Source: an uncultured Chromatiaceae bacterium (GTDB taxonomy: Bacteria; Pseudomonadota; Gammaproteobacteria; Tenderiales; Tenderiaceae). From it: a stretch of DNA of 61,740 nucleotides. Shown in pieces: positions 28,694 through 38,280 of this stretch; position 1 is the stretch's first letter; every line of letters begins with the position of its first letter. The DNA lies in contig CAMYNQ010000003.1 in the NCBI GenBank assembly GCA_947259785.1, forward strand, positions 1 through 61,740, written 5' to 3'. Under the pieces are notes generated by a model. That model did not search any database and was not told the DNA's origin. It was given only the letters and a program-made list of their open reading frames with translations. The position numbers and the translations under genes are program-made.

Positions 28694-29482
28694 ATGACCA
28701 TCCAACTAATCGACTCACATTGTCATCTAGACCGTTTGGACTTAAAAGCCCATGACGGTGGCCTTGATCTTGTTTTTGCACAGGCAAAAGCGCTGGATGT
28801 TAATCAGATGCTCTGTGTCGGCATTAACCTTGAGTCTTGGCCTGAGATGATGAAAATTGTCGAGGCCTACGACAATATCTACGCCTCGGTGGGGGTGCAT
28901 CCCAATGAAGACGAGGGTGAAGATCCATCGGTAGAAAGGTTAGTCGAATTGGCCAATCACCCCAAGGTGGTCGCTATCGGAGAAACAGGGCTGGACTATT
29001 TTCGCAGCGAAGGTGACCTGGACTGGCAACGGGATCGTTTTCGCCGTCATATTGCAGCCGCCAAGCAGACGGGCAAGCCGCTAATTATCCACAGTCGCGA
29101 GGCCCAGCCCGATACGCTGAACATTATGGCCGAAGAGGGTGCAGACCAGCCTGGCGGCATCATGCATTGTTTTGTCGATGATTGGGACAGCGCCCGTCGC
29201 GCTATAGAGCTGAATTTTGTCATCTCATTTTCAGGCATCGTCACCTTTAATTCCGCCATACAATTAAAGGAAGTTGCAAAACTTTGCCCGTTGGACAAGA
29301 TGTTGGTGGAAACTGATTCGCCTTATCTGACCCCGGTGCCGTTCCGTGGCAAGAGTAACCAGCCGGGTTACACCCGATATGTGGCCGAGCATATCGCCGA
29401 GTTGAAGGGCATTAGCCTGGAAGAAGTGGCCAATGCCACCACAGAAAACTTTTATCGTCTGTTTCCCGGATGTAAAAACTAG
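28694..29482 (+). CDS. TatD family metal-dependent hydrolase
   Basis: The 262-residue TIM-barrel enzyme has the metal ligands of the family: DSHCHLD, GETGLDY, IHSRE, MHCF and VETDSPYL. TatD-type enzymes are deoxyribonucleases; this copy is of the YcfH type by position next to holB and pilZ. It ends four bases into the convergent aminotransferase gene. A leader of 118 bases containing an inverted repeat separates it from pilZ. Confidence 0.92.
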   Translation: MTIQLIDSHCHLDRLDLKAHDGGLDLVFAQAKALDVNQMLCVGINLESWPEMMKIVEAYDNIYASVGVHPNEDEGEDPSVERLVELANHPKVVAIGETGLDYFRSEGDLDWQRDRFRRHIAAAKQTGKPLIIHSREAQPDTLNIMAEEGADQPGGIMHCFVDDWDSARRAIELNFVISFSGIVTFNSAIQLKEVAKLCPLDKMLVETDSPYLTPVPFRGKSNQPGYTRYVAEHIAELKGISLEEVANATTENFYRLFPGCKN

Positions 29483-30609
29483 AGCGCGTCCTTCTCAATA
29501 ATTTCCAAGGCCTGGTCAAGCTGTGATTTAGGCGTATAGAAATGCGGTGAAAAACGAATCCCACCACCGCGCAGGGCGCAGAAGATGCCGTGTTTTTGCA
29601 ACTTTTGAAACAGCTCGTCATTGTCTTTGCAGCTGAAATTGACAATGCCGCCGTATCTACCTGCCTCAGTGTTGGTCAGTAGCTCTACTCCATCCATTTC
29701 ATCGATACGCTCACATAGATAACGGCTGTTCTCCAGCACCGCTGCTTCAACCTTCTCCATACCTGTTTCCAGCAATAGCTTGATGCTGGCATGGAGGGCA
29801 TGGATAGCGATCATATTGGGACTGCCACATTCAAATCGACGAGCTGTCTTGGCCACCGTCCAGTTTTTAACGCTGTAGTTGCCCAGTGGGTCGACCATAT
29901 GCCAGCCGTATTGGGTCAGCTTGAGATTGTCACGGATCTCGGGGCGGCAATAGAACAGTCCCAACCCCTCAGGCCCGAGCATCCACTTGTGACCATCGGC
30001 CATGACAAAGTCGGCTTTGATGGCCTGGGCATCAAGCTGCACCGCACCGATGCTCTGAATGGCATCGACACAAAAAAGGACGCCGTTATCACGGCAGAAC
30101 TGGCCGATGCGTTCCAGGTCCATACGCAGGCCAGAGGCATACTGAATCGAGCTAATGGTGATCAGGCGGGTGTTTTGGTCGCATTTGGCGAACAGGGCGT
30201 CTTCCGGGGTTGCAGCACTGCTCAGGTCGGCCTCACGAAACTCGACGCCATGCTGTTCCAGCGACTCCCAGACAATGCGATTTGAGGGAAATTCCTGATC
30301 GCTGGAGACGATGTTGTGGCCAACTTCCCAACCCAAGCCATAGGCGACAAAGGACAGCGCCTCTGAGGTATTTTTGACCAGGGCAATGTCATCAGGGGAG
30401 GGGGCATTAATCAGTGTCGCCAGCCCCTTGCGCAGTTGATGTTCCAGCTTGAGCCAGGCGGGGTAGTGACTGGAGCCCAGCCGAGCATTCTCATCGGCAA
30501 ACTGCATTACCGCATCACGCGCCACTGTCGGCCAAGGGGCGACCGCGGCGTGATTGAGGTGGATCATCTCAGCGAGATGGGGAAACTTCTGCTTATCTGA
30601 GTAGGGCAT
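29479..30609 (-). CDS. Class V aminotransferase family PLP enzyme
   Basis: The 376-residue protein belongs to aminotransferase class V. The PLP lysine is in ADGHKWMLGPEG, and the pyridine-N aspartate is in FCVDAIQSIG. NTSEAL and HLNHAAVAPWP also fit the family. The group includes cysteine desulfurase-like and isopenicillin-epimerase-like enzymes. The active-site loop cysteine of true desulfurases is not obvious, so I do not call it SufS or IscS. It overlaps tatD by four bases at the 3' ends. The substrate is unknown. Confidence 0.85.
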   Translation of the reverse strand: MPYSDKQKFPHLAEMIHLNHAAVAPWPTVARDAVMQFADENARLGSSHYPAWLKLEHQLRKGLATLINAPSPDDIALVKNTSEALSFVAYGLGWEVGHNIVSSDQEFPSNRIVWESLEQHGVEFREADLSSAATPEDALFAKCDQNTRLITISSIQYASGLRMDLERIGQFCRDNGVLFCVDAIQSIGAVQLDAQAIKADFVMADGHKWMLGPEGLGLFYCRPEIRDNLKLTQYGWHMVDPLGNYSVKNWTVAKTARRFECGSPNMIAIHALHASIKLLLETGMEKVEAAVLENSRYLCERIDEMDGVELLTNTEAGRYGGIVNFSCKDNDELFQKLQKHGIFCALRGGGIRFSPHFYTPKSQLDQALEIIEKDAL

Positions 30610-30719
30610 AATGTCTTAGCTGTTATCTGTAAATGTCTGATTAATATAATGACTCGATTGTTATAATGCCAATCATTCTTGGCTGTGTTTTAATCGTGTT
30701 TTCGCTGTGAGGCCTGCTT

Positions 30720-32048
30720 GTGGACCTGTTTTTACCCATTGTTTATATTGCCCTGGGCGCACTGATTGGTGCCGTTGTAACCTGGTTATGGCTAAAGGCG
30801 CATCGCAGTGGTGGTGAACAGCAGCTCGCCACGCTTGCTACCCAGTTGCAGGCAGAGCAAGATGTCAGTCTCAAACTGGAACAACAACTGTCCGAGATCA
30901 GGCAAGAGTCTCAAGAGCGTCAGGAACAATCCACCCTGCTCAAGGCCGACATTGCCAAGCTCGAAACCCAACTGACAGAAGAACGTAAGCAATCTACCGA
31001 AAAGCTCAAACTGCTCGATGAGGCCCGCGCCCAGCTCAATATTGAATTTCAAAACCTGGCCAACAAGATCCTAGAAGAAAAGAGCCTCAAGTTCACCGAG
31101 CAGAACAAAATAAATATTGATCAGGTGCTTAGTCCACTGCGTGAACAGCTAGGTGATTTCAAGCGTAAGGTTGAAGATGTCTATGAGAAGGAATCCAAGG
31201 ACCGTGTCTCGTTGTTTCATGAGATCAAACACCTCAAGGATCTCAATCAAAAGATCAGCGATGACGCCCTCAATCTGACCAATGCCCTTAAGGGGCAGAC
31301 CAAGACCCAGGGCACCTGGGGTGAAGTGATTTTGGAACGGGTGCTGGAAGAGTCGGGGCTGCATATCGGTCGTGAATACGAAACCCAGGGCAGCTTCACC
31401 AGTGAAGAGGGCAAACGGCTGCGTCCGGATGTAATTGTCCATTTGCCCGAGGGTAAGGACATCATCATTGACTCCAAGGTCTCGCTGACCGCCTATGAAC
31501 GTTACTGCTCCAGTGATGATGATAAACAACGACAAATTGATTTGAAGGAACACATCACCTCACTCAAGGCCCATATCAAAGGCTTAAGTGTTAAAAGTTA
31601 TGAAGACCTGCCCGGTGTTAAATCACTCGATTTTGTCTTGTTGTTTGTGCCTATCGAAGCGGCATTTATCACCGCGGTAGAAAACGACCGCGACATCTTC
31701 CGCGAAGCCTTTGATAAAAACATCATCGTGGTCAGTCCAACCACGCTGTTGGCCACACTTAAAACCGTGCACAACATCTGGCGTTATGAATATCAAAACC
31801 TCAATGCTTTAGAAATTGCAGAAAAGGCCGGTAACCTCTATGACCAGTTCGTGTTGTTTGTGCAGTCCATGGATGATATTGGTGACAAGCTCAACAAGGC
31901 CACCGATGCCTATCAGACCGCCAGAAAGCGGCTGGTAGATGGTAGAGGCAATTTGGTCGGCCGAACGGAAAAGCTGAAAAAACTGGGGGCCAAGGCAAAA
32001 AAATCGCTTGATGACAAGTTATTGCTAGAATCTGAATCTGCTGAATAA
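30720..32048 (+). CDS. rmuC: DNA recombination protein RmuC
   Basis: RmuC limits inversions at repeats and has a predicted nuclease-like fold. The 442-residue protein has an N-terminal membrane anchor (about residues 4-24), a long coiled coil (about 40-130) and the RmuC core. The core shows KTQGTWGEVILERVLEESGL, RPDVIVHLPEGKDIIIDSKV and ISPTTLLATLKT-like sequence. The start is GTG at 30720; two TATAAT-like elements lie at 30645-30667 upstream. It diverges from the aminotransferase gene. Confidence 0.93.
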   Translation: MDLFLPIVYIALGALIGAVVTWLWLKAHRSGGEQQLATLATQLQAEQDVSLKLEQQLSEIRQESQERQEQSTLLKADIAKLETQLTEERKQSTEKLKLLDEARAQLNIEFQNLANKILEEKSLKFTEQNKINIDQVLSPLREQLGDFKRKVEDVYEKESKDRVSLFHEIKHLKDLNQKISDDALNLTNALKGQTKTQGTWGEVILERVLEESGLHIGREYETQGSFTSEEGKRLRPDVIVHLPEGKDIIIDSKVSLTAYERYCSSDDDKQRQIDLKEHITSLKAHIKGLSVKSYEDLPGVKSLDFVLLFVPIEAAFITAVENDRDIFREAFDKNIIVVSPTTLLATLKTVHNIWRYEYQNLNALEIAEKAGNLYDQFVLFVQSMDDIGDKLNKATDAYQTARKRLVDGRGNLVGRTEKLKKLGAKAKKSLDDKLLLESESAE

Positions 32049-32148
32049 CCGCGCAGACATGATTTATTTCTATTTATAGGGTCTGGAAATTGAGTTAGAA
32101 GCCTTTATATACAACAAGTTATACCACTTTTATGTGTTAGGTGTAATA

Positions 32149-34080
32149 ATGCCTTTAAGTGTTCAGAAGGTGTTTTGTATCGGTATGACAACAAAGCAAA
32201 AACCGAAACCCCAATTTTTGTTTTATGCAGTCGCACTTTTGTTACCAATCATATTTTTTGTGTTGATTGAGGCTGGCTTGCGCTTGTTTGATTATGGCAA
32301 CGATCACCGCTTGTTTGTGCCTGTGCCTGTGCCTGTTGAGATGGGCGATGGTGAATATCTAAGCACTAACAAGAATGTTGCCAGTCGTTATTTTCCCGAA
32401 GGCTACTTTACTCCATCGCCACCCTATGAGGTGTTCAAAAAGGACAAACCAGATAATGGTTATCGAATTTTTGTCATGGGCGGTTCGACCACTGCCAGTT
32501 GGCCGTATCCAAATAATGTCATGTTTTCGCGTATCCTGGCGCAACGGCTTTCTGACACCTTTCCTGATAAATACATTGAAGTAGTCAATACTGGTATTGC
32601 TGCGGTGAATACATTCACGCTGCTCGATTTTGTTGATGAAATACTCGTCCAACAACCCGATGCCATCCTGATCTACAGTGGCCACAATGAATTCTATGGC
32701 GTGCTCGGAGCCGGTTCTACCCAATCGGTTGGGCAATCACGAGCCCTGATAAAGGCCTATTTGGTACTGTCGAAATTAAAAATATTTCAATTTATACGCA
32801 GCCTGGTAGATGGCAGCAAAAAACTTATTAGTGGTGCAGGTGAGGCAGCGGCATCAGGGCATTCGACACTGATGGGGCAGATGGTTGGTGACAATAGCAT
32901 CGCCTATAACAGTCAAACCTATTTAAATGCCAAAAATAATTACGAAACTAATTTGACTGAAATACTGGCTAAAATCAGCGCTGCCGGCGTGCCTGTGATG
33001 CTCAGCGAACTGGTGAGTAATCTACGCGATCATCCGCCCTTTATTTCTATCGATGATGGAGAGCATCTGCCAGCCAATCTGCTCTATGAGTGGGGAAATC
33101 AGCTTTATGATGAGGCGATGTACGGTATGGCCAGAGAGGCCTATAGCATGGCAAAAGACCTGGATGGCCTGCGTTTTAGAGCTGCAGAAGAGACCAATGC
33201 CAGTATTCATAAAGTAGCTGCTCAGTTTGGTGCCCCGGTGGTGCCGATGAAGGATTATTTCGAGAATGCCTCACCTAATGGAATTATTGATAAAGCCTTG
33301 ATGCTTGAGCATCTTCATCCAAATGTGGATGGCTACATGCTCATGAGTGACGCGTTTTATCACACCATGCATAAAGAAAAATTTATTGCAGATGAGTGGA
33401 ATGAGGCGAATATACAGTCTGATGATTTTTATCAAAATGCCTGGCCAGTTACCGAACTTGATCGTGTCTTAGGTGATATCAGAATTATCAACCTGACCGA
33501 TAATTACCCGTATAAGCCAAAGGAGCCGGGTAAGCGCACCATCGCCAATTACACGCCACAAAATTTAGCTGAAGAGCTGGCTATCAAGGTTTTTAAGGGG
33601 GATATGGAATACGCGCAGGCCCATGTCGAACTTGCTAAATTTTATAATTCACAAAACAGGCAGCAGCTTGCTATTCGTGAATTTCAGGCCCTGATAGCTT
33701 CAGCGCCCAATAATGTTAATTTTTATCTAATGACTAGTGAGTACCTGCTTAAACTTAAGCAGTTTGATTATGCCTTGGCGATATTAACGGCCTCTCTATC
33801 AATTAGGGAAACTGGTTATGCCAATAAATGGATCGGGCAAATACTCTTGATCCAGCAGAAACCTTTCGAGGCACGTCGCTATATTGAAACGGCGATAAGC
33901 TATTATCCTGAGGATCCGCAACTGATCTACAATATTGGTTTTATCAATATCACTGAAAACAAAGTTGATAGTGCCAAAGTCAGTATAAACCTGTTAAAGA
34001 AAATAGCCCCTGATTCGAAACAGTTGCTGGATTTGGAGAAAATGCTTAATCAGCATCTTGGTAATGATGGCGCTATGTAA
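32149..34080 (+). CDS. Membrane-anchored SGNH hydrolase-like protein with C-terminal TPRs
   Basis: The product has one N-terminal membrane segment (FLFYAVALLLPIIFFVLIEA), which likely exposes the rest to the periplasm. An SGNH-like domain follows with GGSTTASWPY (nucleophile Ser), NTGIAAVNT, SGHNEFYG (block III Asn) and EHLHPN (catalytic His). A Glu stands where the block V Asp is usual. The last 150 residues contain TPR-like helices, such as VELAKFYNSQNRQQLAIREFQ. The family could deacetylate or esterify an envelope glycan, but the substrate is unknown. Start choice is open: GTG 32134, ATG 32149 or ATG 32185; the middle one has TAGGTG in front. The gene stands alone before tRNA-Val. Confidence 0.8.
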   Translation: MPLSVQKVFCIGMTTKQKPKPQFLFYAVALLLPIIFFVLIEAGLRLFDYGNDHRLFVPVPVPVEMGDGEYLSTNKNVASRYFPEGYFTPSPPYEVFKKDKPDNGYRIFVMGGSTTASWPYPNNVMFSRILAQRLSDTFPDKYIEVVNTGIAAVNTFTLLDFVDEILVQQPDAILIYSGHNEFYGVLGAGSTQSVGQSRALIKAYLVLSKLKIFQFIRSLVDGSKKLISGAGEAAASGHSTLMGQMVGDNSIAYNSQTYLNAKNNYETNLTEILAKISAAGVPVMLSELVSNLRDHPPFISIDDGEHLPANLLYEWGNQLYDEAMYGMAREAYSMAKDLDGLRFRAAEETNASIHKVAAQFGAPVVPMKDYFENASPNGIIDKALMLEHLHPNVDGYMLMSDAFYHTMHKEKFIADEWNEANIQSDDFYQNAWPVTELDRVLGDIRIINLTDNYPYKPKEPGKRTIANYTPQNLAEELAIKVFKGDMEYAQAHVELAKFYNSQNRQQLAIREFQALIASAPNNVNFYLMTSEYLLKLKQFDYALAILTASLSIRETGYANKWIGQILLIQQKPFEARRYIETAISYYPEDPQLIYNIGFINITENKVDSAKVSINLLKKIAPDSKQLLDLEKMLNQHLGNDGAM

Positions 34081-34129
34081 ATCAAGTCTTGCATTTTGAA
34101 AGTAATATCGGTATCTTAGCGCTCGCTTC

Positions 34130-34206
34130 AGGCGCGTAGCTCAGTTGGTTAGAGCACCACCTTGACATGGTGGGGGTCGGTGGTTCGAATCCACTCGCGC
34201 CTACCA
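34130..34206 (+). tRNA. tRNA-Val (GAC anticodon)
   Basis: A full cloverleaf can be drawn. The acceptor AGGCGCG pairs with CGCGCCT, the anticodon stem CCACC pairs with GGTGG around loop TTGACAT, and the T-loop is TTCGAAT. The anticodon GAC is at 34164-34166 and CCA is encoded at 34204-34206. Its 3' end has a degraded direct copy at 41.5 kb, bounding the accessory region. Confidence 0.96.
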
Positions 34207-35974
34207 ATTTTTCCTTCCTGGATCAATTGGTTATGTTATTTTCTAAATTGCTTATGGTCTTGACTGAATTGTGATGCTTAGTGCATTGCAGTTACTTCAC
34301 ATTTTACCTTGTTCAAGCAGTTCCTCAGCGTCAGTTTCCTCGCATTCAGGCAATATCCTGGTGTTGTGGTGAATTTAATTTGTCTGTATTTTTGTGTTTG
34401 ATAGCTATGGCTCTAACTTCATTTAATGGAAATAATGAAATTATCGCTGGTGCATAGAATTACTTGTCTGCCAGTATTGGCGATGACACTAACAACACTA
34501 TTTTTTAGCTCGCTATCTTTGGCGTCCAAAGAGGATGTGTATAGCGAAGAATATTTTGTCGCCCGTTTATGGAATGAGACGCTGCTTGCCTCAATTAGGG
34601 CCGATTATGCCAGGCCCACAGTTCATGCCCGTAATCTTTTTCATGTGTCGGTTGTTATGTATGATGCATGGGCCGCGTATGATGATGTCGCTACGACATA
34701 CCTACTTGGTAAAAGCGTAGGTGGTTATTCCTGCTCTTTTGATCGTGCAAGTCTTCCTATTCAAGCTAATAAAAAGGCACAGCGTAGAGAATCCATTAGC
34801 TACGCGGCATATCGCCTTTTGTCACATCGTTTTAAGTGCTCACCAGGAATAGCAGAATCACAAACCAATTTTGACCGTTTATTTTCCGACTTGGGATATG
34901 ACAGTAAATTTATATCGACTGACTATTCCAGCGGTTCTGCCGCGGCTCTCGGCAACCATATTGCAAGATGTATGATTGCTTTTGGCCTGCAAGATGGGGC
35001 CAACGAGAAGCATGGCTATGTTCCGCTGGCCTATCGACCGGTAAATCCACCCCTCGCACCCAGCCATCCGGGTACCCCAAGGTATATGGATCCCAATCGT
35101 TGGCAACCGCTGGCTTTGAAAAAATATATAGATCAATCCGGGCACGAAATTCCGTGTGGTGCTGTGGAATTTATCGGGCCGGAGTGGGGCCGTGTTGCGC
35201 CATTTGCGTTGAACAAAGAGGATGCAAAAGTTTTTAAGCGTAAGGGTTTTGAATACTGGGTTTATCACGATCCGGGGGCGCCGCCGCAATTGGATGTGGA
35301 GCCCGGTGGTGGCAGTTCAGATGAATACAAATGGAATTTCTCACTGGTCTCTGTCTGGTCATCCCACCTTGATCCAGCTGATGGAGTGGCTTGGGATATC
35401 TCGCCCGGCGCGATGGGCAATGTGCAATCCTTACCAAAAGCATATGGTGAGGTGCAAAAGTTTTACGATGTGAATGAAGGGGTGACCCTGGCAGAGGCCG
35501 GTCGAAAACCCCCCGTACCGGACAACCCTATAAATCGAATATAGTCCCGCGCGGTGATTATGGCCGTGTACTTGCTGAATTTTGGGCGGATGGCCCTGAT
35601 TCTGAAACACCACCGGGCCACTGGTTTGTAATTTTGAACTATGTGAACGACCACCCTAAACTAGTTAAAAAATTCCTTGGTAAAGGCCCTGTGCTGGATA
35701 AGCTTGAATGGAATGTAAAGACCTATTTTTCATTAGGTGGTGCGGTGCACGATGCGGCGATTTCGTCCTGGGGTATCAAGGGTTGGTACGATTATATTCG
35801 TCCAGTTTCAGCCATTCGTTTTATGGCGGGGCAGGGCCAGAGTAGCAATCCAGAGTTGCCAAATTATTCATCCAGCGGCATTCCGCTCCAGCCGGGGTGG
35901 AATGAATTGGTGACGGCCGGTGATCCTCTCGCGGGAGCCAATAGTGAGAACCTAAATAAGATCAAGTTAAATTA

Positions 35975-35993
35975 CCTCCGGCATAGCCGGAGG
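35975..35993 (+). repeat. Left-end palindrome of the IS200-like element
   Basis: CCTCCGGC and GCCGGAGG pair around an ATA loop. In IS200/IS605 elements such a hairpin is the binding site of the Y1 transposase on single-stranded DNA. Confidence 0.85.
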
Positions 35994-36038
35994 CTTATTA
36001 GGCGACGCCCTCAAAGGGCTCTCATGGCGCCCGAGGCG

Positions 36039-36470
36039 CTACATCCCAAGGGCCAGCTGATCTCGGCGAACATCTTCTTGCTCCTGATTGCGGATATACT
36101 CTCTAACCATTTCTTCATCCAGCCCCACTGTTGAAACATAATATCCTCGCGCCCAAAAATGCTCACCAGCGAAATTTCTTTGCTTACCCTTAAAGCGTCT
36201 GGCAATCGTTATGGCACTCTTCCCTTCCAAATAGCCCACGACGTTGGATACCGAATATTTCGGGGGAATACTGATACAAATATGCACATGATCAGCCATT
36301 AGGTGCCCTTCCTCTATCCGGCAATCCTTCCTCCTGGCCAGTTCATGAAGAACCTCACCCAGCCGTTTTCGCAGCTTCCCATATATCAGCTTTCGCCTGC
36401 GTTTTGGGATAAAAACCACATGGTACTTACAATCCCACCTCGTATGAGCCAAACTCTTAAAGTCTCTCAT
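36039..36470 (-). CDS. tnpA: IS200/IS605 family transposase TnpA
   Basis: The 143-residue Y1 HUH transposase has the metal-binding HVH in MADHVHICIS and the catalytic tyrosine in EMVREYIRNQE. The N-terminus SLAHTRWDCKYHVVFIPKRRRK is typical of the family. It cuts and joins single-stranded DNA. AAGGAAG lies five bases before the ATG. The gene is full length, so it may still be active. It is antisense to the haloperoxidase pseudogene. Confidence 0.95.
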   Translation of the reverse strand: MRDFKSLAHTRWDCKYHVVFIPKRRRKLIYGKLRKRLGEVLHELARRKDCRIEEGHLMADHVHICISIPPKYSVSNVVGYLEGKSAITIARRFKGKQRNFAGEHFWARGYYVSTVGLDEEMVREYIRNQEQEDVRRDQLALGM

Positions 36471-36542
36471 AGGTCTTCCTTTCGTTTCTTGGTCGAAACA
36501 AAAGGATAATTGACCGTAGCCTCGGTCAAACCTATCCGAGTC

Positions 36543-36561
36543 CCCCCGGCATAGCCGGGGG
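36543..36561 (+). repeat. Right-end palindrome of the IS200-like element
   Basis: CCCCCGGC and GCCGGGGG pair around ATA. It matches the left-end hairpin except for the outer base pairs. About 19 bases separate it from the right junction. Confidence 0.85.
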
Positions 36562-38271
36562 TTTACCTAAGGATTAATTATATGCATGGCGTGGCCCGAG
36601 CTGGGTTAATGATCCGCAAAAGGATGTTGCTGGTGTTGGCTGGATGCTGGCGAAAAATTGGTGGCCGTATCAACGCCCCTCGTTTGTGACACCGCCATTT
36701 GCGGGTTACGTTTCAGGTCATTCAACTTATTCACGTGCTGCAGCAGAGGTTTTAACACAACTGACTGGTGACCCTTTCTTTCCGGGGGGGCATGGGAGAA
36801 TTTCCGGTGAAGAAGAACCAGTTCCTGGTTTTTGAAAAGGGGCCGAGTGTAGATGTCGTCTTGCAATGGGCAACCTATAGAGATGCTTCCGACCAATGCA
36901 GTCTTTCTCGTATCTGGGGTGGGGTTCATCCACCCGCTGATGATTATCCTGGCCGCCAAATCGGTATAAAAGTGGGTAACGCAGCATTTGATCTGGCTGA
37001 ACGATATTTCTCGGGACGCATATGAAAAATATAGTTTTGTTTCTGGCGCTACTGCTTGCGAGCACCCAATACGTTTCTGCCTCAATGTCGCAGTTTGTTG
37101 ATGTCACAAAGCAAGCTGGTTTTGAATATGTGCATGGCATCACCCCCCTCACGATTGGCAACTTCGCTGAGCTCGATAAGTTTGTTTTTGCTGGTGGTGT
37201 TGCTGCAGGCGATTATGATAACGATGGCTGGGTTGATCTTTATGTGATACGTGGCAGTATCGGGTCAAACCTACTGTTTCGTAATTTGGGAAATGGTGCG
37301 TTCGAAGAGGTCGGTAGCCGAGCGGGTCTAGTTACGCCAAAAGGTGCGATAAGTTCTGGTTCTATCTTTGCGGACTTTACTGGTGACGGGCATCTTGATC
37401 TGTTTGTGGGCGGTGTTGGCAAGACCACGCCACAACTATTTCGTAACCGCGGCGACGGCACCTTCGAAAACATCACGCCTGAGTAAGGAATTGGCGACCT
37501 GAACAATAGCTATAGTGCAACCGCTGGAGATTATGATCGGGATGGTGATCTTGATCTTTATGTGTCGCACTGGGATCTTAGCAATAACTTTAACAGGAAT
37601 TACCTTTTCGAAAATGATGGCAAAGCGGTGTTAAAGACGCCGGTGTTGGTGTGGGTATTGGCAATTTAATTGAATCTGATTTTACTACGAATTTTGCTGA
37701 TGTTAACAATGATGGTTGGCCAGATTTACTTGTTGCTGCAGATTTTAAACGCTCAAAAGTTATTTATTAATAATCAGGATGGCACATTTAAGGATGCTAC
37801 CGATACCAAGGTCTTTACCGATGAGAACGGTATGGGGGCTGCGGTGGGTGATTACGACAATGATGGTGATCTTGACTGGTTTGTGACTAGTATTTGGGGT
37901 CCGGATCCTGACGATTCACATACTCAGTGGGATAGTTCGGGGAACAGGTTATATCGCAATAGTGGTGATGGCACTTTTGAAGACGTGACGGATGTTGCAG
38001 GGGTTCGCAAGGGTTTTTGGGGCTGGGGCAGTTGTTTTGCCGACTTCAATAATGATGGGCATCTCGATATTTTTCATGTCAACGGTTACTTGACACCTAA
38101 TTCTAAATTACAGCGTTTTCGACCTAAAAAATTCTTTGATGACCCGGTGCGGTTATTTGTGTCAAATGGTGACGGGGAATTTACAGAAAGGTCGACTGCG
38201 CTTGGTCTTGATGATACAGACCAGGGGCGCGATGTTTCCTGCTTTGATTACGAGCGTGATGGTGATCTTGA

Positions 38272-38280
38272 TATTTTTAT
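38272..38280 (+). repeat. Target duplication, left of the IS1595-like element
   Basis: TATTTTTAT here is repeated exactly at 39253-39261. Eight or nine bases are duplicated, depending on where the outermost element base is placed. IS1595 elements usually duplicate eight. Confidence 0.85.

Larger units (their letters stand above)
35970..36580 (-). mobile_element. IS200/IS605-family element (IS200 type, tnpA only)
   Basis: The element is about 610 bases and carries only tnpA. Subterminal palindromes lie near both ends: CCTCCGGC-ATA-GCCGGAGG at the left and CCCCCGGC-ATA-GCCGGGGG at the right. There are no terminal inverted repeats or target duplication, as expected for this family. The junctions are exact to within two bases because a TA is shared. 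Excising the element restores the haloperoxidase frame, which fixes the boundaries. The left flank ends GTTA, a plausible target tetranucleotide. Confidence 0.88.
34435..37025 (+). pseudogene. Vanadium-dependent haloperoxidase (PAP2 superfamily), disrupted
   Basis: The broken gene encoded a secreted protein (signal at about residues 1-32) of the vanadium haloperoxidase/PAP2 class. The three vanadate-site motifs are all still readable: K-x6-RP in KGWYDYIRPV, VSGH in GYVSGHSTYSR, and SR-x5-H-x3-D in SRIWGGVHPPAD. The reading frame fails three times. A base is missing near 35530 (aaccctat, expected four Cs). An IS200-like element sits after 35969. There is one extra G in a seven-G run at 36784-36790. 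Removing the element joins the frame as NKIK-LYAW. The stop overlaps the next gene as ATGA. The original function was probably halide oxidation or a related phosphatase-fold reaction. Confidence 0.88.

Noticed and set aside
34207-34434. Integrase gene remnant next to tRNA-Val
   Set aside because: All frames in the short stretch were looked at and none shows recombinase motifs.
34426-35544. Complete 372-residue protein
   Set aside because: The frame ends at a one-base deletion; the haloperoxidase homology continues directly in the next frame.
35634-36134. ORF of 166 codons as a separate gene
   Set aside because: It is the middle fragment of the haloperoxidase pseudogene running on into the IS200-like element.
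35500-36840. Programmed ribosomal frameshifting in the haloperoxidase gene
   Set aside because: No slippery heptamer with a downstream pseudoknot was seen, and the gene is also cut by an insertion sequence.
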